A stretch of 64,000 bases of DNA from JALJPB01 sp034111045 (GCA_034111045.1 JAWUYA010000072.1:8372-72371), one strand, 5' to 3'. Shown: positions 19,414-29,001, counted from the stretch's first letter. Made by a program: numbers and translations. Notes: generated by a model not told the origin, from the letters alone.

Positions 19414-20862
19414 TTAGTTAGCAGGTAATGTTGGCACTACAATACCTGACATTTCATGCATCACACGTACAACCTGACAACTATAACCAAATTCATTATC
19501 ATACCAAACATATAATACGGTTCTATCACCATCAACAATTGTTGCTTGTGAGTCGAGAACACCTGCATAACGAGAACCAACTAAATCTGTCGATACGATT
19601 TCAGTTGATGCGGTATAATCAATTTGATTTTGTAAATCTGACTTCAAAGCAACACCACGTAAATAATCGTTTAAATCATCCTTAGTCGTTTCTGATTTTA
19701 AATTGAGATTTAAAATGGCCATTGAAACATTGGGTGTAGGCACGCGAATCGCATTACCCGTTAATAAACCTTCTAATTCAGGTAAAGCTTTAGATACCGC
19801 TTTAGCGGCGCCAGTAGTACTAATAACCATATTTAACGGAGCGCTGCGACCACGACGTGGTGATTTATGGTAATTATCAATTAAGTTTTGATCATTAGTA
19901 TAGGAGTGAACAGTTTCAACATGCCCATTTTTAATACCATACTTATCATTTAACGCTTTAAGTACTGGTGTTATTGCATTGGTAGTACAACTTGCGGCTG
20001 AAACAATTTTATCTTCAGCTAAAATCATATTTTGGTTAACACCATACACAATGTTTTTAATGTCACCTTTTGCAGGGGCTGTAAGTAATACTTTAGCTAT
20101 ACCTTTTGACTGTAAATGCTGGCCTAAACCATCTTCATCAGTCCAAATGCCGGTATTATCAACAAGCAATGCGTTATTAATACCGTAAGCAGTGTAATCT
20201 ATTTCTGCAGGCGACTTGGCATAAATTACTTGAATGAATGCACCATTGGCTTTAATCACATTATTTTCTTTATCAATAGTGATACTACCGTTAAAAGCAC
20301 CATGAACAGAATCACGTCTTAATAGGCTGGCTCGTTTTTCTAAATCTTCTTCATTTCCTGGACGGAGTACAATTGCTCGAAGCTTTAATTGCGTACTTGG
20401 CCCGGCTCGTTCTATCAACAAGCGGGCTAGTAAGCGTCCTATACGGCCAAAACCATAAAGAACAACATCTTTTGATTCTTGGTTTTTGTCTTTTTTAGAA
20501 ATATTCGATAATTCTTTTTCAAGAAACTGTTCGATAGACAAGCCATTAGCTTCACCCAAAAACAAATACCGATAGGCTAACTTACCCACATCTATTCGTG
20601 CTGGAGCCAAGCTCATTTTACTTAAAGCGACAACAAAGGGAAAACTTTCACGCAAACGTAACTTGTTATCTTCATGTAAGGCCACTGACCTGTGTGCTTT
20701 AATAATATCTATTGCAGAAGCATTAACTAAAGGTCGACCATAAATAGAAACTTCAATGCCATTGTTTCTAAATAATTGCCCAATAATAGGTAACATGTTT
20801 TCAGCAAACGTTTGACGCTCTAGCCAGCTATTTTGGTATTGTTCCTCAAGATGAGAAGTCAT
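19414..20862 (-). CDS. Long-form glyceraldehyde-3-phosphate dehydrogenase (482 aa)
   Basis: GAPDH-family enzyme with about 130 extra N-terminal residues before the NAD-binding Rossmann start (VVLYGFGRIGRLLARLL, about residues 133-149). The active site ASCTTN is intact with catalytic C292. The usual length is about 335, but this extended form occurs as a second GAPDH in marine gammaproteobacteria. The extension (helical, LERQTFAENMLPIIGQL) may drive oligomerisation or regulation. The canonical gapA is 3 kb away, so this copy may serve gluconeogenesis or another cofactor; direction and cofactor cannot be read from the sequence. A 23-bp perfect inverted repeat lies 38 bases upstream of the start. 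Confidence 0.88.
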   Translation of the reverse strand: MTSHLEEQYQNSWLERQTFAENMLPIIGQLFRNNGIEVSIYGRPLVNASAIDIIKAHRSVALHEDNKLRLRESFPFVVALSKMSLAPARIDVGKLAYRYLFLGEANGLSIEQFLEKELSNISKKDKNQESKDVVLYGFGRIGRLLARLLIERAGPSTQLKLRAIVLRPGNEEDLEKRASLLRRDSVHGAFNGSITIDKENNVIKANGAFIQVIYAKSPAEIDYTAYGINNALLVDNTGIWTDEDGLGQHLQSKGIAKVLLTAPAKGDIKNIVYGVNQNMILAEDKIVSAASCTTNAITPVLKALNDKYGIKNGHVETVHSYTNDQNLIDNYHKSPRRGRSAPLNMVISTTGAAKAVSKALPELEGLLTGNAIRVPTPNVSMAILNLNLKSETTKDDLNDYLRGVALKSDLQNQIDYTASTEIVSTDLVGSRYAGVLDSQATIVDGDRTVLYVWYDNEFGYSCQVVRVMHEMSGIVVPTLPAN

Positions 20863-20899
20863 TGCATAAACCTTTTATTTCAGTCAATTAACAGATATT

Positions 20900-20948
20900 A
20901 AATTAACAGACATTATATTAACTGAGTTAATATAATGTCTGTTAATTT
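20900..20948. repeat. Perfect 23-bp inverted repeat in a divergent promoter
   Basis: Arms 20900-20922 and 20926-20948 are exact reverse complements separated by three bases (TGA). It lies between the start of the long GAPDH gene (20862, minus) and the DUF2989 gene (21039, plus), so it is not a terminator of either. It could be a large operator or a leader hairpin on the GAPDH mRNA. A partial direct copy (TTAACAGATATTA) lies just beside it at about 20888-20900. Confidence 0.8.
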
Positions 20949-21038
20949 TGTTTACTTAGATGAGTGGCGTATTGTAATGTATGTTGGAATGTTTCGCCAT
21001 AGGTTACACCTTGTATTTAACTATAATTTGGACAATTT

Positions 21039-21839
21039 ATGAAAAATAACTTATTGACGATTTGTCTATTGCTACTGATTACTTCATGTGATTCGGGACC
21101 AAGTCTAACTAAAATATGCCAATTAGATAAAGAGTTATGCCAGGTTTTTACAGAAGATTCGTGGTGTAAATTAGAAAGAAAAAACGTTATTATCGGCTCT
21201 TCCCTTGCTAAAAAGACACAAGAAGACATTCAAAAGTTTAATTTACTACTTAATCTCGAGGATTATAGTAAATGCTTAAACCATGCTAAAAAAATTGAAC
21301 ACATTAAACTTAAGAGTAAAAAATCATTAAGAATAGAGAATTTTTTAAAGTCAAAACAATTGATCAAGGAAGTATCAGAAGACACTAAAAACTCTACACA
21401 CCCCAGTTTATTATTTTATCATTGGTCAAGATATACCAATAAAGAAGCATTAAATTCATTACTTTTGATGGAAGGCAGTGCGGCATTAGATACACCTGAA
21501 GCTCAATTCAATTTAGCTAGCTATTATGTTAAAAGAGATAAATACAAAACGTTATCTCTTCTTTTTCATGCACTTGAACTTTATAAAAAAGATGAGGTAA
21601 TTAATGTCGAAATTTTTTCAAGCTTGGTTACTATTTTCCAAAATAGTGAACGAGCAAAACAGGCCTATATTTGGTTAAAAGTTTTACACTTATATCAGCC
21701 AAATAATGAAAATACTACTGAAGAAACCTTAATTGATTTTGCTAAAGTTAATCATTTGAAAAGTAAATTTTTGGATAAAGTTGCCTATCAAACATTAGAC
21801 AATATAAAGTCAGGAACCTTTAAAACACCAACGTTCTAA
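21039..21839 (+). CDS. DUF2989-type lipoprotein
   Basis: 266-residue predicted lipoprotein. The N-terminal helix ends in ITSC with the lipidation cysteine at C17, directly followed by DSGPSLTKIC. The conserved cysteine-rich start (C27, C34, C42) fits DUF2989 as I recall it from Shewanella and Vibrio. The C-terminal two-thirds is helical with TPR-like character (AQFNLASYYVKRDKY, QAYIWLKVLHLYQP), suggesting a scaffold or binding role in the envelope. The stop overlaps the end of the decayed msrB on the other strand by a few bases. Confidence 0.72.
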   Translation: MKNNLLTICLLLLITSCDSGPSLTKICQLDKELCQVFTEDSWCKLERKNVIIGSSLAKKTQEDIQKFNLLLNLEDYSKCLNHAKKIEHIKLKSKKSLRIENFLKSKQLIKEVSEDTKNSTHPSLLFYHWSRYTNKEALNSLLLMEGSAALDTPEAQFNLASYYVKRDKYKTLSLLFHALELYKKDEVINVEIFSSLVTIFQNSERAKQAYIWLKVLHLYQPNNENTTEETLIDFAKVNHLKSKFLDKVAYQTLDNIKSGTFKTPTF

Positions 21840-22222
21840 TGCCATGCAATTTTAAAAAAGTGCTTAATAAAGGTTAAACTAAATGAATTAACACAATAAC
21901 TTTTACCTGTTGGCTTGGGGCCGTCATTAAAAGCATGACCAAGGTGTTATTGACAATGGGCACATTGTATTTCGGTGCGAAGCACAGCTAGTTAATTATC
22001 TTCTAGGTAATTTATTTAATTTTCAATTGAGGCCTTAAAGCTAGGCCAACTACAACCAGCATCAAATTTATCAAGAGATGAAAATAAAGAATGATCACAA
22101 CAAACGCAATGATAAATTCCTTCTTGCCAATGATCATTATAAATATCAGTAAATGGTCTTTGTGTTACAGCTAAGCTTTATACCTTAAAGGCTTCATCAC
22201 TCAGTTTTTTTATAATCATCAT
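21836..22222 (-). pseudogene. msrB: msrB pseudogene (methionine-R-sulfoxide reductase B)
   Basis: One uninterrupted reading phase of 129 codons encodes a recognisable MsrB: LSDEAFKV, IYHCVCC, FDAGCSWPSF, RTEIQCAHC, HLGHAFNDGPKPTG and SYCVN. Both zinc CxxC pairs and the active-site cysteine in the last motif are still there. Four in-frame TAA codons break it at 22178-22180, 22016-22018, 21992-21994 and 21947-21949. There is no frameshift or large deletion, so decay is by point mutation only. Functional MsrB would repair oxidised methionine in the cytosol. Confidence 0.88.
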
Positions 22223-22239
22223 TCATTATTTACATTCAT

Positions 22240-23802
22240 TTATACTGAGCTATTTTTAATAGGTTTGATAGCAATTATATGTTTTTGCGGTGTTGACCAC
22301 TCAACATGATATTTATTACCTGCAGGTTTATCAAGTCTTTCGAAGGTATGAGCTCCAAAATAGTCTCTTTGCCCTTGTAGTAAATTAGCCGGCAAAATTT
22401 CACTTCTCACTGAATCATAATAAGCCAGTGACGATGATAAGGCACCAGTTGGGATCCCCAGTAATGAAGTTTGTGCAACAGCTTTACGCCAATTAAGTTG
22501 AGTTTTACTGATAACTTTAGAGAAATAATCATCTAATAATAAGTTTTCTAAATCTTCATTACGATCAAACGCATCTGTTATTGATTGTAAAAATGCAGCT
22601 CTAATAATACAACCTGCTCGCCATATTTTGGCAATACTTGCAAAGTCAAACTCCCATCCATGCTCTTTACCTGCGAGTTTCATCAACTGAAACCCTTGAG
22701 CATAGGCACAAATTTTTGCACAATATAAAGCATCATGTAATTGCTCAATAAATACTTCTTTCTCTTGTGCAGTAAACGTTTTAGGTTCGGGGCCTGCTAG
22801 CTGTCGAGATGCTTGTATACGTATGTCTTTAAAAGAAGATATTGAACGAGCATATACCGCTTGAGAGATTGTCGGTGCCGGACAGCCAACTTCTAAACTA
22901 CTCATTGCAGTCCATAAGCCAGTGCCCTTTTGTCCTGCTTTATCTAATATAACATCAACTAATGGCAAACCTTCATCTGTTTTATGTCGCAGGACATCAA
23001 CAGAAATTTCCATTAAATAGCTGTCTAAAGGGCCTAAATTCCACTGTTCAAAGATGTCAGCAATCTCATCAGGAGATAATAACAAACCTTCACGAAGTAC
23101 ATGATAAGCTTCACAAATAATTTGCATATCAGCGTATTCGATACCATTGTGAACCATTTTCACATAATGCCCAGCACCGGCGGGACCAATATAAGCCGTG
23201 CAAGGCTCTCCTTGGGTAATAACTTCACCGGGTTTAGTTCGCTCTAAAGGTTTTCCAGACTCAACATCAACTTTGGCGGCTATAGCTTCCCAAATAGGTT
23301 TGATTCGACTCCAAGCATATGGTGAGCCACTCGGCATTAAAGCAGGACCAAATCGAGCCCCTACTTCGCCACCTGACACAGCAGATGAGAACAAAATAAA
23401 ATTTGCTTTATATTTTGCCTCACGCTTTACAGTATCGATCCATAGGCTATTGCCGGTATCGATAACAATATCGTCAGGTTGAATACCTGCACCAATTAAA
23501 TTTTCACAAATTTGATCTACAGGAGCACCTGCAGGAACAGATAACACAATCAAATGAGGAGATTTCAAGCGTGATAATAATTGTGTATATGAAGAGCAAC
23601 CATAAACACGTTGCTTAATTTTACTTTTATTAATAATATTTTGTTCAGTAATATCTTGCTCAATTACTTCATCAATTTTTTCACTATTAAGGTCAAATGC
23701 GGCTATGTCATAGCCGTTATCAGCTAGGTTAAGTACAAGGTTCTTACCCATAACACCAAGACCAATAAAGCCGATGTCACACAAAACATTTTCTTGTGTC
23801 AT
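22240..23802 (-). CDS. gnd: 6-phosphogluconate dehydrogenase (decarboxylating)
   Basis: Oxidative pentose phosphate enzyme producing ribulose 5-phosphate, CO2 and NADPH. The N-terminal dinucleotide fold starts with IGFIGLGVMGKNL. SAVSGGEVGARFGPALMPSG matches the substrate-binding signature, and GTGLWTAMSS sits in the all-helical C-terminal domain. The 520 residues exceed the 468 of E. coli, as in other marine relatives. It is divergent from gapA; zwf and pgl are not in this window. Its stop is 17 bases from the msrB pseudogene start. Confidence 0.93.
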   Translation of the reverse strand: MTQENVLCDIGFIGLGVMGKNLVLNLADNGYDIAAFDLNSEKIDEVIEQDITEQNIINKSKIKQRVYGCSSYTQLLSRLKSPHLIVLSVPAGAPVDQICENLIGAGIQPDDIVIDTGNSLWIDTVKREAKYKANFILFSSAVSGGEVGARFGPALMPSGSPYAWSRIKPIWEAIAAKVDVESGKPLERTKPGEVITQGEPCTAYIGPAGAGHYVKMVHNGIEYADMQIICEAYHVLREGLLLSPDEIADIFEQWNLGPLDSYLMEISVDVLRHKTDEGLPLVDVILDKAGQKGTGLWTAMSSLEVGCPAPTISQAVYARSISSFKDIRIQASRQLAGPEPKTFTAQEKEVFIEQLHDALYCAKICAYAQGFQLMKLAGKEHGWEFDFASIAKIWRAGCIIRAAFLQSITDAFDRNEDLENLLLDDYFSKVISKTQLNWRKAVAQTSLLGIPTGALSSSLAYYDSVRSEILPANLLQGQRDYFGAHTFERLDKPAGNKYHVEWSTPQKHIIAIKPIKNSSV

Positions 23803-24032
23803 AGTTTAATTCCGCGTTTGTAAAATGAAAACTTAATGCATAATATTATTAATAGCATAAATTTATCTGACAGTTTTAGTTATTCTATCATGCAAAAAGA
23901 TCCAAACAATACAAATAACTATGTCTTTCAAACTAAACGTGGTCACACACACAATATTACGTAATAAAACATCAAAATTGACAGTTCTCACTGGAATAAA
24001 GTGATCTTTTACTTGAGTTTTCCTTAAATTGG

Positions 24033-24047
24033 TGTAATTTTACTACA
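24033..24047. promoter_or_regulatory. Candidate HexR operator upstream of gapA
   Basis: TGTAATTTTACTACA differs by one base from the palindrome TGTAATWWWATTACA that I recall for HexR, the sugar-phosphate regulator of central carbon genes in Shewanella and related gammaproteobacteria. It ends 22 bases before the gapA start, and gapA is a known HexR target in those groups. A 12-base perfect palindrome, TATTACGTAATA (23955-23966), lies in the same divergent spacer nearer gnd. Confidence 0.5.
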
Positions 24048-24069
24048 TGGAGATTATTAAGGATTCAAC

Positions 24070-25098
24070 ATGACAATTAAAGTAGGCATCAATGGTTTTG
24101 GTCGCATCGGCCGTTTTGTATTTAGAGCAGCAGTAGAACGTAATGACATAGAAGTGGTAGGTATTAACGATTTAATTGATGTCGATTACATGGCGTATTT
24201 ATTAAAATATGATTCTACTCATGGTCGATTCAATGGCACAGTAGATGTAGTTGATGGTCAACTGGTCGTTAATGGTAAAACCATCCGCGTAACAGCCGAG
24301 CGTAACCCTGAACAATTAAAATGGGATGCTATAAATACTGATGTTGTGATTGAGTCAACTGGTTTGTTTTTAACTGATGAAACCGCTCGTAAGCACATTA
24401 CTGCTGGCGCAAAGAAAGTTGTATTAACTGCGCCTTCAAAAGATAACACGCCTATGTTTGTTTGCGGTGTTAATCAACAGACTTATAAAGGACAAGATAT
24501 TGTTTCTAATGCGTCTTGTACTACTAACTGCCTGGCTCCTATAGCAAAAGTATTAAATGACAATTGGGGTATCAAAGATGGCCTAATGACAACAGTTCAC
24601 GCAACAACGGCAACACAAAAAACAGTTGACAGCCCTTCTGGCAAAGATTGGCGTGGTGGTCGTGGTGCTGGACAAAATATTATCCCGTCATCTACTGGAG
24701 CAGCAAAAGCTGTCGGTAAAGTTATTCCGGAGTTAAATGGTAAACTTACAGGAATGGCATTTCGTGTTCCTACACCTGACGTCTCCGTGGTTGACTTAAC
24801 AGTTAACTTAGAAAACCCAGCGACTTACAATGAGATTTGCCAAGCAATGAAAGCGGCTTCTGAGGGAGAGTTAAAGGGTATTTTAGGTTATACCCAAGAC
24901 CAAGTTGTTTCTAATGACTTTGTCGGTGAAACTTGTACTTCAGTATTTGACGCTAATGCAGGTATTGCCCTTACTGATACCTTCGTTAAAGTTGTTTCTT
25001 GGTACGACAATGAAATTGGCTATTCAAATAAGGTGTTAGATTTAGTCACTTATATTGTTGCTTATCAAAATACTGAAGCAGTTTTAAAATCTGCATAA
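24070..25098 (+). CDS. gapA: Glyceraldehyde-3-phosphate dehydrogenase, type I
   Basis: Canonical glycolytic NAD-dependent GAPDH, 342 residues. The N-terminus is KVGINGFGRIGRFVFRA, the active site is NASCTTNCLAP with catalytic C150, and the HATTATQKTVD loop and GAAKAVGKVIPELNGKLTGM follow as in standard GapA. Monocistronic, with a strong terminator 20 bases after the stop and a probable HexR site just upstream. It diverges from gnd. Confidence 0.96.
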   Translation: MTIKVGINGFGRIGRFVFRAAVERNDIEVVGINDLIDVDYMAYLLKYDSTHGRFNGTVDVVDGQLVVNGKTIRVTAERNPEQLKWDAINTDVVIESTGLFLTDETARKHITAGAKKVVLTAPSKDNTPMFVCGVNQQTYKGQDIVSNASCTTNCLAPIAKVLNDNWGIKDGLMTTVHATTATQKTVDSPSGKDWRGGRGAGQNIIPSSTGAAKAVGKVIPELNGKLTGMAFRVPTPDVSVVDLTVNLENPATYNEICQAMKAASEGELKGILGYTQDQVVSNDFVGETCTSVFDANAGIALTDTFVKVVSWYDNEIGYSNKVLDLVTYIVAYQNTEAVLKSA

Positions 25099-25119
25099 GA
25101 CGCCAATTAATGTCAAGTT

Positions 25120-25145
25120 AAAGCCAGGTTACTCCTGGCTTTTTT
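25120..25145 (+). terminator. Rho-independent terminator of gapA
   Basis: The stem AAAGCCAGG / CCTGGCTTT with a short loop runs directly into a T-rich tract, 22 bases past the gapA stop. Confidence 0.88.
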
Positions 25146-25252
25146 ATCAATAAACGCATCAATATTAACTAATCGTTTTATAAAAATATTATATCAACCC
25201 ACCCTGCTTTAAAATCATTTACAACAAGATTTAACTTTCACATTGATTAATT

Positions 25253-25708
25253 TTAATAACGATAGTATTGATAGCTAGTACTTCTATAAGGAACTAGCTC
25301 ATATTGAAATTCTAAAAATGTGACTAAGTTGACTAGTTCGGTTACTGTCATAACGTCGTTAAAGTTTGTCATTTTAGATTTGCCTCCCGCAGTCACTGCT
25401 GCAATTGGATAACCCTGAACAAATTTATGTGAAGGGTTAATAATACTTGTAACAAGTTCGGCGTAGGTTTTAACTTTGGATGTCATACCCCCTAAACGAA
25501 CATCTAAATCAGGATTATTGATACCTTCAAATTGATCAAAACCATTTATATTATGACAAGCCAAGCATTCATATTTAATTAAAACAGCTTCGCCTTTAAC
25601 AATATCACCTTTAGGAAAACTAAAACCTCTAGGTGATTCTGGACCTACATCACAACTGATGAGGCTTATGCAAATGAACGTAAAAAATCCAAGTAATAAG
25701 TATTTCAT
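25253..25708 (-). CDS. Haem c lipoprotein
   Basis: 151 residues. A lipobox (LISC, lipidation at C19) anchors it to a membrane facing the periplasm. One haem c site CLACH is at residues 48-52, with a possible axial methionine in SKMTNF near residue 113. This is a single-domain class I type cytochrome, probably a small electron carrier. The tail is unusually tyrosine-rich (SYQYYRY). It precedes a P-type ATPase and a formate dehydrogenase region, but the 131-base gap means it need not be co-transcribed with the ATPase. Its redox partner is unknown. Confidence 0.85.
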   Translation of the reverse strand: MKYLLLGFFTFICISLISCDVGPESPRGFSFPKGDIVKGEAVLIKYECLACHNINGFDQFEGINNPDLDVRLGGMTSKVKTYAELVTSIINPSHKFVQGYPIAAVTAGGKSKMTNFNDVMTVTELVNLVTFLEFQYELVPYRSTSYQYYRY

Positions 25709-25839
25709 AACAACTCCAATATTATCTACCCAATAAACAACAATCGAGCGGTGAAAAATAATACAATTTGTTATTTAACTTTAACTATTAAATAGGTTTA
25801 TCTCTACTTACTCCAACAAAGGAGGTGAGCTATATCAGT

Positions 25840-28503
25840 TTATTGATGGAAATACTTATGTAATTCATCTACAACGATAAGCACAATAGCTATGCTTAGC
25901 AAGCTAGACCACTGAACTATTGAAACGGGCGATAACTGTAATAACTCTCGAATACCGGGGGTATACATGGCACCGATATGAATTCCTTGTGCGGCCAACA
26001 TACCAAAAAGTAGAAATTTATTACCAAAAAAATATTGTTTAAATATTGACAATGTTTCAGAGCGACTATTAAGGACATGTACATTTTCAAATAGCACCAT
26101 CAATAATAAAGTCATGTTACGCGCCTCATCCTCAGCAACACCTTCATCTATTTGCCATTTAAATAAAGCAAATGCTAAACAGCCCATAATAAAAGCATTA
26201 ACAACAATACGCTCTATCATCAAACGATTAAAAATCGGTTCATTCGGTGATCGTGCAGGTTGTTTTAACTCATTTCCTTCTGCAGGTTCAAAAGCTAACG
26301 CAACATCTTGAATACCATTGGTAACCAAATTCAGCCACAATAATTGCAATGGAAACAAAGGTAGAGGAGTACCAAAGAGTAAAGAAAACAACACAAGTAA
26401 TATTTCTGCGGCGCCAGTAGAAATTAATAAAAAAATCACTTTACGAATATTATTATAAACAATACGGCCTTGAGTAATGCCGTCTACAATAGATGAAAAT
26501 CTATCATCAGTTAAAATAATATCGGCACTTTCTCTTGCTACATCCGTTCCTCGCAATCCCATAGCAATGCCTACATGTGCGTGGTTTAGTGCAGGCGCAT
26601 CATTAACACCATCTCCGGTCACCGCAACAAAATCACCATCAAGCATAATTTGTTCAATTATTTGTCTTTTTTGATGTGGAGAGATCCGAGCGAACACATT
26701 TGTACTGTGAACACATGTCCTAAATTCTGATTTTCCTTTAGTAAAAGCAAGCGTTAATTGTTTACCGGTTACAGCATGCATCTCTTTTGTTGCGATACCT
26801 GAACGTTCAGCCAAAGCTAATGCGGTATTAGGATGATCACCAGTAATCATCGCGACTTTAATTTTAGCCATCTTACATGCGGCTACGGCAGAGATAACAT
26901 CACTCCTTAGAGGGTCAATCATCCCAACTATTCCAAGAAAAGTTAAATCTTTGAGTTCATCTTCTAGCTTATGAGGAATTGTATCAAGGTATTTATAAGC
27001 TAACCCCAAAACACGAAAACCATCACTAGCGAGCTTCTCAACCTGCTTTTCGATATATACTTTGTTATGTTCATTGTCAGCAAAAAAACACATGTCAACC
27101 AGGATTTCAACACTGCCTTTAACAAAAATTGTATTTTTTCCCTTAAATTGATTAATGCTGGCGCAATACGCATTTTCTGATTCATAGGGGATCTGCGCTA
27201 ATTCTTTATTACGAGCTCGTGTCTCTTGATAATCTATATCAAATTTTGACGCCAACACTAAAAAAGCGACATCAACCATATCCCCTTGTCCTTGCCATCC
27301 TTGTGCTGTTTCTTCTAAATAGGACTCATTAGCCAATACACCGGCATCAATTAATAGCGCTAGCGCTGCTCCTGATTGTTGGCTTCCACTATTTTTTTCG
27401 TTATAACGAATATTAGCGTTGAAATACGACTTAGGGTGACCTATTAAAGAAACGACTTCACCGTGTAAATCTAGCCCCTCGCCACTCACTTTGAAGCTAT
27501 TACCATTAGCTAATATAATATGTTGTATGGTCATCTCATTAACAGTTAAGGTGCCAGTTTTATCAGAAGCTATGTAGGTACAAGAGCCTAATGCTTCTAC
27601 CGCCAATAAGTTTCGAATGATCACCTGAACTTTTGCCATTCTGCGCATACCAATGGCTAACGCTACAGTAATAGCGGCAGGAAGGCCTTCGGGAATGGCT
27701 GACACCGCTAAAGCAACACCCAATAAAAATACACTACCAAGCTCATCACCACGTAGTAAAGTAATGATAAAGATTAAACTAATAAGAATAAATATCCCGT
27801 AGGTAATACGTAAAGTGAAGTCTTCAATTCTGAGTAATAGTGGAGGTTTGGTTTTGTCACTTTCAATATCTTGAGAAATTTGGCCTATTTCAGTAGCTGT
27901 TCCCGTAGCGTTTACATAACCACTGCCACGGCCATTAATCACCACAGTGCCAGCAAAACACATTTGTTGTTTGTTAAAGCTATTGTTAATATTATCTTTT
28001 TTTTTATCTGACAATTTAATCAAAACTTTATCAACGGCCATAGATTCACCCGTCAGCATAGATTCATTTATCTTGAGGCTATGGCTCGTATGTAAAATGA
28101 TATCAGCGGGTATCCGGTCACCGGGTACTAGTTGTACCAAGTCTCCTGGTACAACAGCTTGGCTCTCAATTTTAACGGGTTTATTATCACGAATAACATT
28201 GGCAAAAGAAGGCACCATTTTCTTTAAGGTATTAGCCGCTTTTTCTGCTGAAAATTCTTGTACCGTTCCTATAATTGCGTTGATCAATAATACGGCAAGT
28301 ATAAAAAATGCATTGACCTGTTGACCGAGTAGAAAGGAAAAAATTGCCGCAGCGAACAATACATAAATAAAAGGACCTTTAAACTGACGCAGAAATATCA
28401 ACAACATGCTCTGCGTTTTCACTTCAGGCAATACATTCAAGCCAAACTTAGCTAAAGCTTCCTTGGCTTGCTGCTGAGTTAAATTTTTAGGATAAACATT
28501 CAC
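25840..28503 (-). CDS. P2-type cation-transporting ATPase
   Basis: 887-residue inner-membrane ion pump. Domains in order: N-terminal cation-ATPase domain, two membrane helices, actuator domain with LTGES, helices with AIPEGLPA, phosphorylation site DKTGTLT (D314), nucleotide domain, TGDGVNDAPAL hinge and C-terminal helices. PEGL in M4 and NLVTNGIQD in M6 place it in the Ca2+/Na+/H+ type II group, but the exact ion is not readable. The start overlaps the TerB-like gene by 4 bases, implying co-translation and perhaps physical coupling. The gene lies downstream of the formate channel gene on the same strand. Confidence 0.88.
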   Translation of the reverse strand: MNVYPKNLTQQQAKEALAKFGLNVLPEVKTQSMLLIFLRQFKGPFIYVLFAAAIFSFLLGQQVNAFFILAVLLINAIIGTVQEFSAEKAANTLKKMVPSFANVIRDNKPVKIESQAVVPGDLVQLVPGDRIPADIILHTSHSLKINESMLTGESMAVDKVLIKLSDKKKDNINNSFNKQQMCFAGTVVINGRGSGYVNATGTATEIGQISQDIESDKTKPPLLLRIEDFTLRITYGIFILISLIFIITLLRGDELGSVFLLGVALAVSAIPEGLPAAITVALAIGMRRMAKVQVIIRNLLAVEALGSCTYIASDKTGTLTVNEMTIQHIILANGNSFKVSGEGLDLHGEVVSLIGHPKSYFNANIRYNEKNSGSQQSGAALALLIDAGVLANESYLEETAQGWQGQGDMVDVAFLVLASKFDIDYQETRARNKELAQIPYESENAYCASINQFKGKNTIFVKGSVEILVDMCFFADNEHNKVYIEKQVEKLASDGFRVLGLAYKYLDTIPHKLEDELKDLTFLGIVGMIDPLRSDVISAVAACKMAKIKVAMITGDHPNTALALAERSGIATKEMHAVTGKQLTLAFTKGKSEFRTCVHSTNVFARISPHQKRQIIEQIMLDGDFVAVTGDGVNDAPALNHAHVGIAMGLRGTDVARESADIILTDDRFSSIVDGITQGRIVYNNIRKVIFLLISTGAAEILLVLFSLLFGTPLPLFPLQLLWLNLVTNGIQDVALAFEPAEGNELKQPARSPNEPIFNRLMIERIVVNAFIMGCLAFALFKWQIDEGVAEDEARNMTLLLMVLFENVHVLNSRSETLSIFKQYFFGNKFLLFGMLAAQGIHIGAMYTPGIRELLQLSPVSIVQWSSLLSIAIVLIVVDELHKYFHQ

Positions 28504-28931
28504 TTTTTATCGATTATATTTTTAGCTATTTCAGGAAAAACCACCTGCATTGCTTCATAGAATATATTAATTTCTTCGTTATCAACCCCGTCAACCACGA
28601 TCAACTGATTTAATTTAGACATGAATGTCATACGTAAATTAGGATTATATTTTAGGTATTCATTGACTGTTAATAAGTCTGATCCCAGATCACTTTTAAG
28701 ATTTTTAACATAGTCATACAGTGACATTATTCGTTGTTCGGATAATTTAAACTCGTCGGCCATAATCTGTTTAAACTTATTTACTTCACTGTCATTCTCA
28801 AGATTATCAGCTCTTATTAAATGAAAAAGCAGAGATGCCAGAGCTACATGAATAACCTCAGAGTCGGCATGCTCAAATAGCTGTGTATTTTTATCTAAAG
28901 CTGCTAACCAGTGTTTTAATGAATTAAACAT
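28500..28931 (-). CDS. TerB-like cytosolic protein
   Basis: 143 residues, all-helical. ASLLFHLIRADNLENDSEVNKFKQIM and the later VVDGVDNEEINIFYEAM resemble the acidic metal-binding helix pairs of the tellurite-resistance TerB family. The TerB role is poorly known; members are linked to metal sensing at membranes. The 4-base overlap with the P-type ATPase suggests that it may help or sense that pump. A CRP-type palindrome lies 19 bases upstream of the start. Confidence 0.65.
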   Translation of the reverse strand: MFNSLKHWLAALDKNTQLFEHADSEVIHVALASLLFHLIRADNLENDSEVNKFKQIMADEFKLSEQRIMSLYDYVKNLKSDLGSDLLTVNEYLKYNPNLRMTFMSKLNQLIVVDGVDNEEINIFYEAMQVVFPEIAKNIIDKK

Positions 28932-28949
28932 AGACTACTCCTATTTTGA

Positions 28950-28965
28950 TGTGATGAGTTTCACA
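28950..28965. promoter_or_regulatory. CRP-type palindrome TGTGA-N6-TCACA
   Basis: Both half-sites match the CRP consensus exactly. The centre is only about 27 bases before the TerB-like start codon, too near for ordinary activation of a promoter directly in front of this gene. If bound, it would more likely repress or act on readthrough from upstream. Confidence 0.45.
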
Positions 28966-29001
28966 TTGAAATCAATTTAAAGGTTTATAGTTGCATAAGA
29001 A

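Noticed and set aside
23978..24006. TTGACA as a gapA -35 box
   Set aside because: No acceptable -10 at 16-19 bases; not called as a promoter.
27947..28324. 125-codon frame opposite the P-type ATPase
   Set aside because: Antisense shadow of a strongly conserved coding region.
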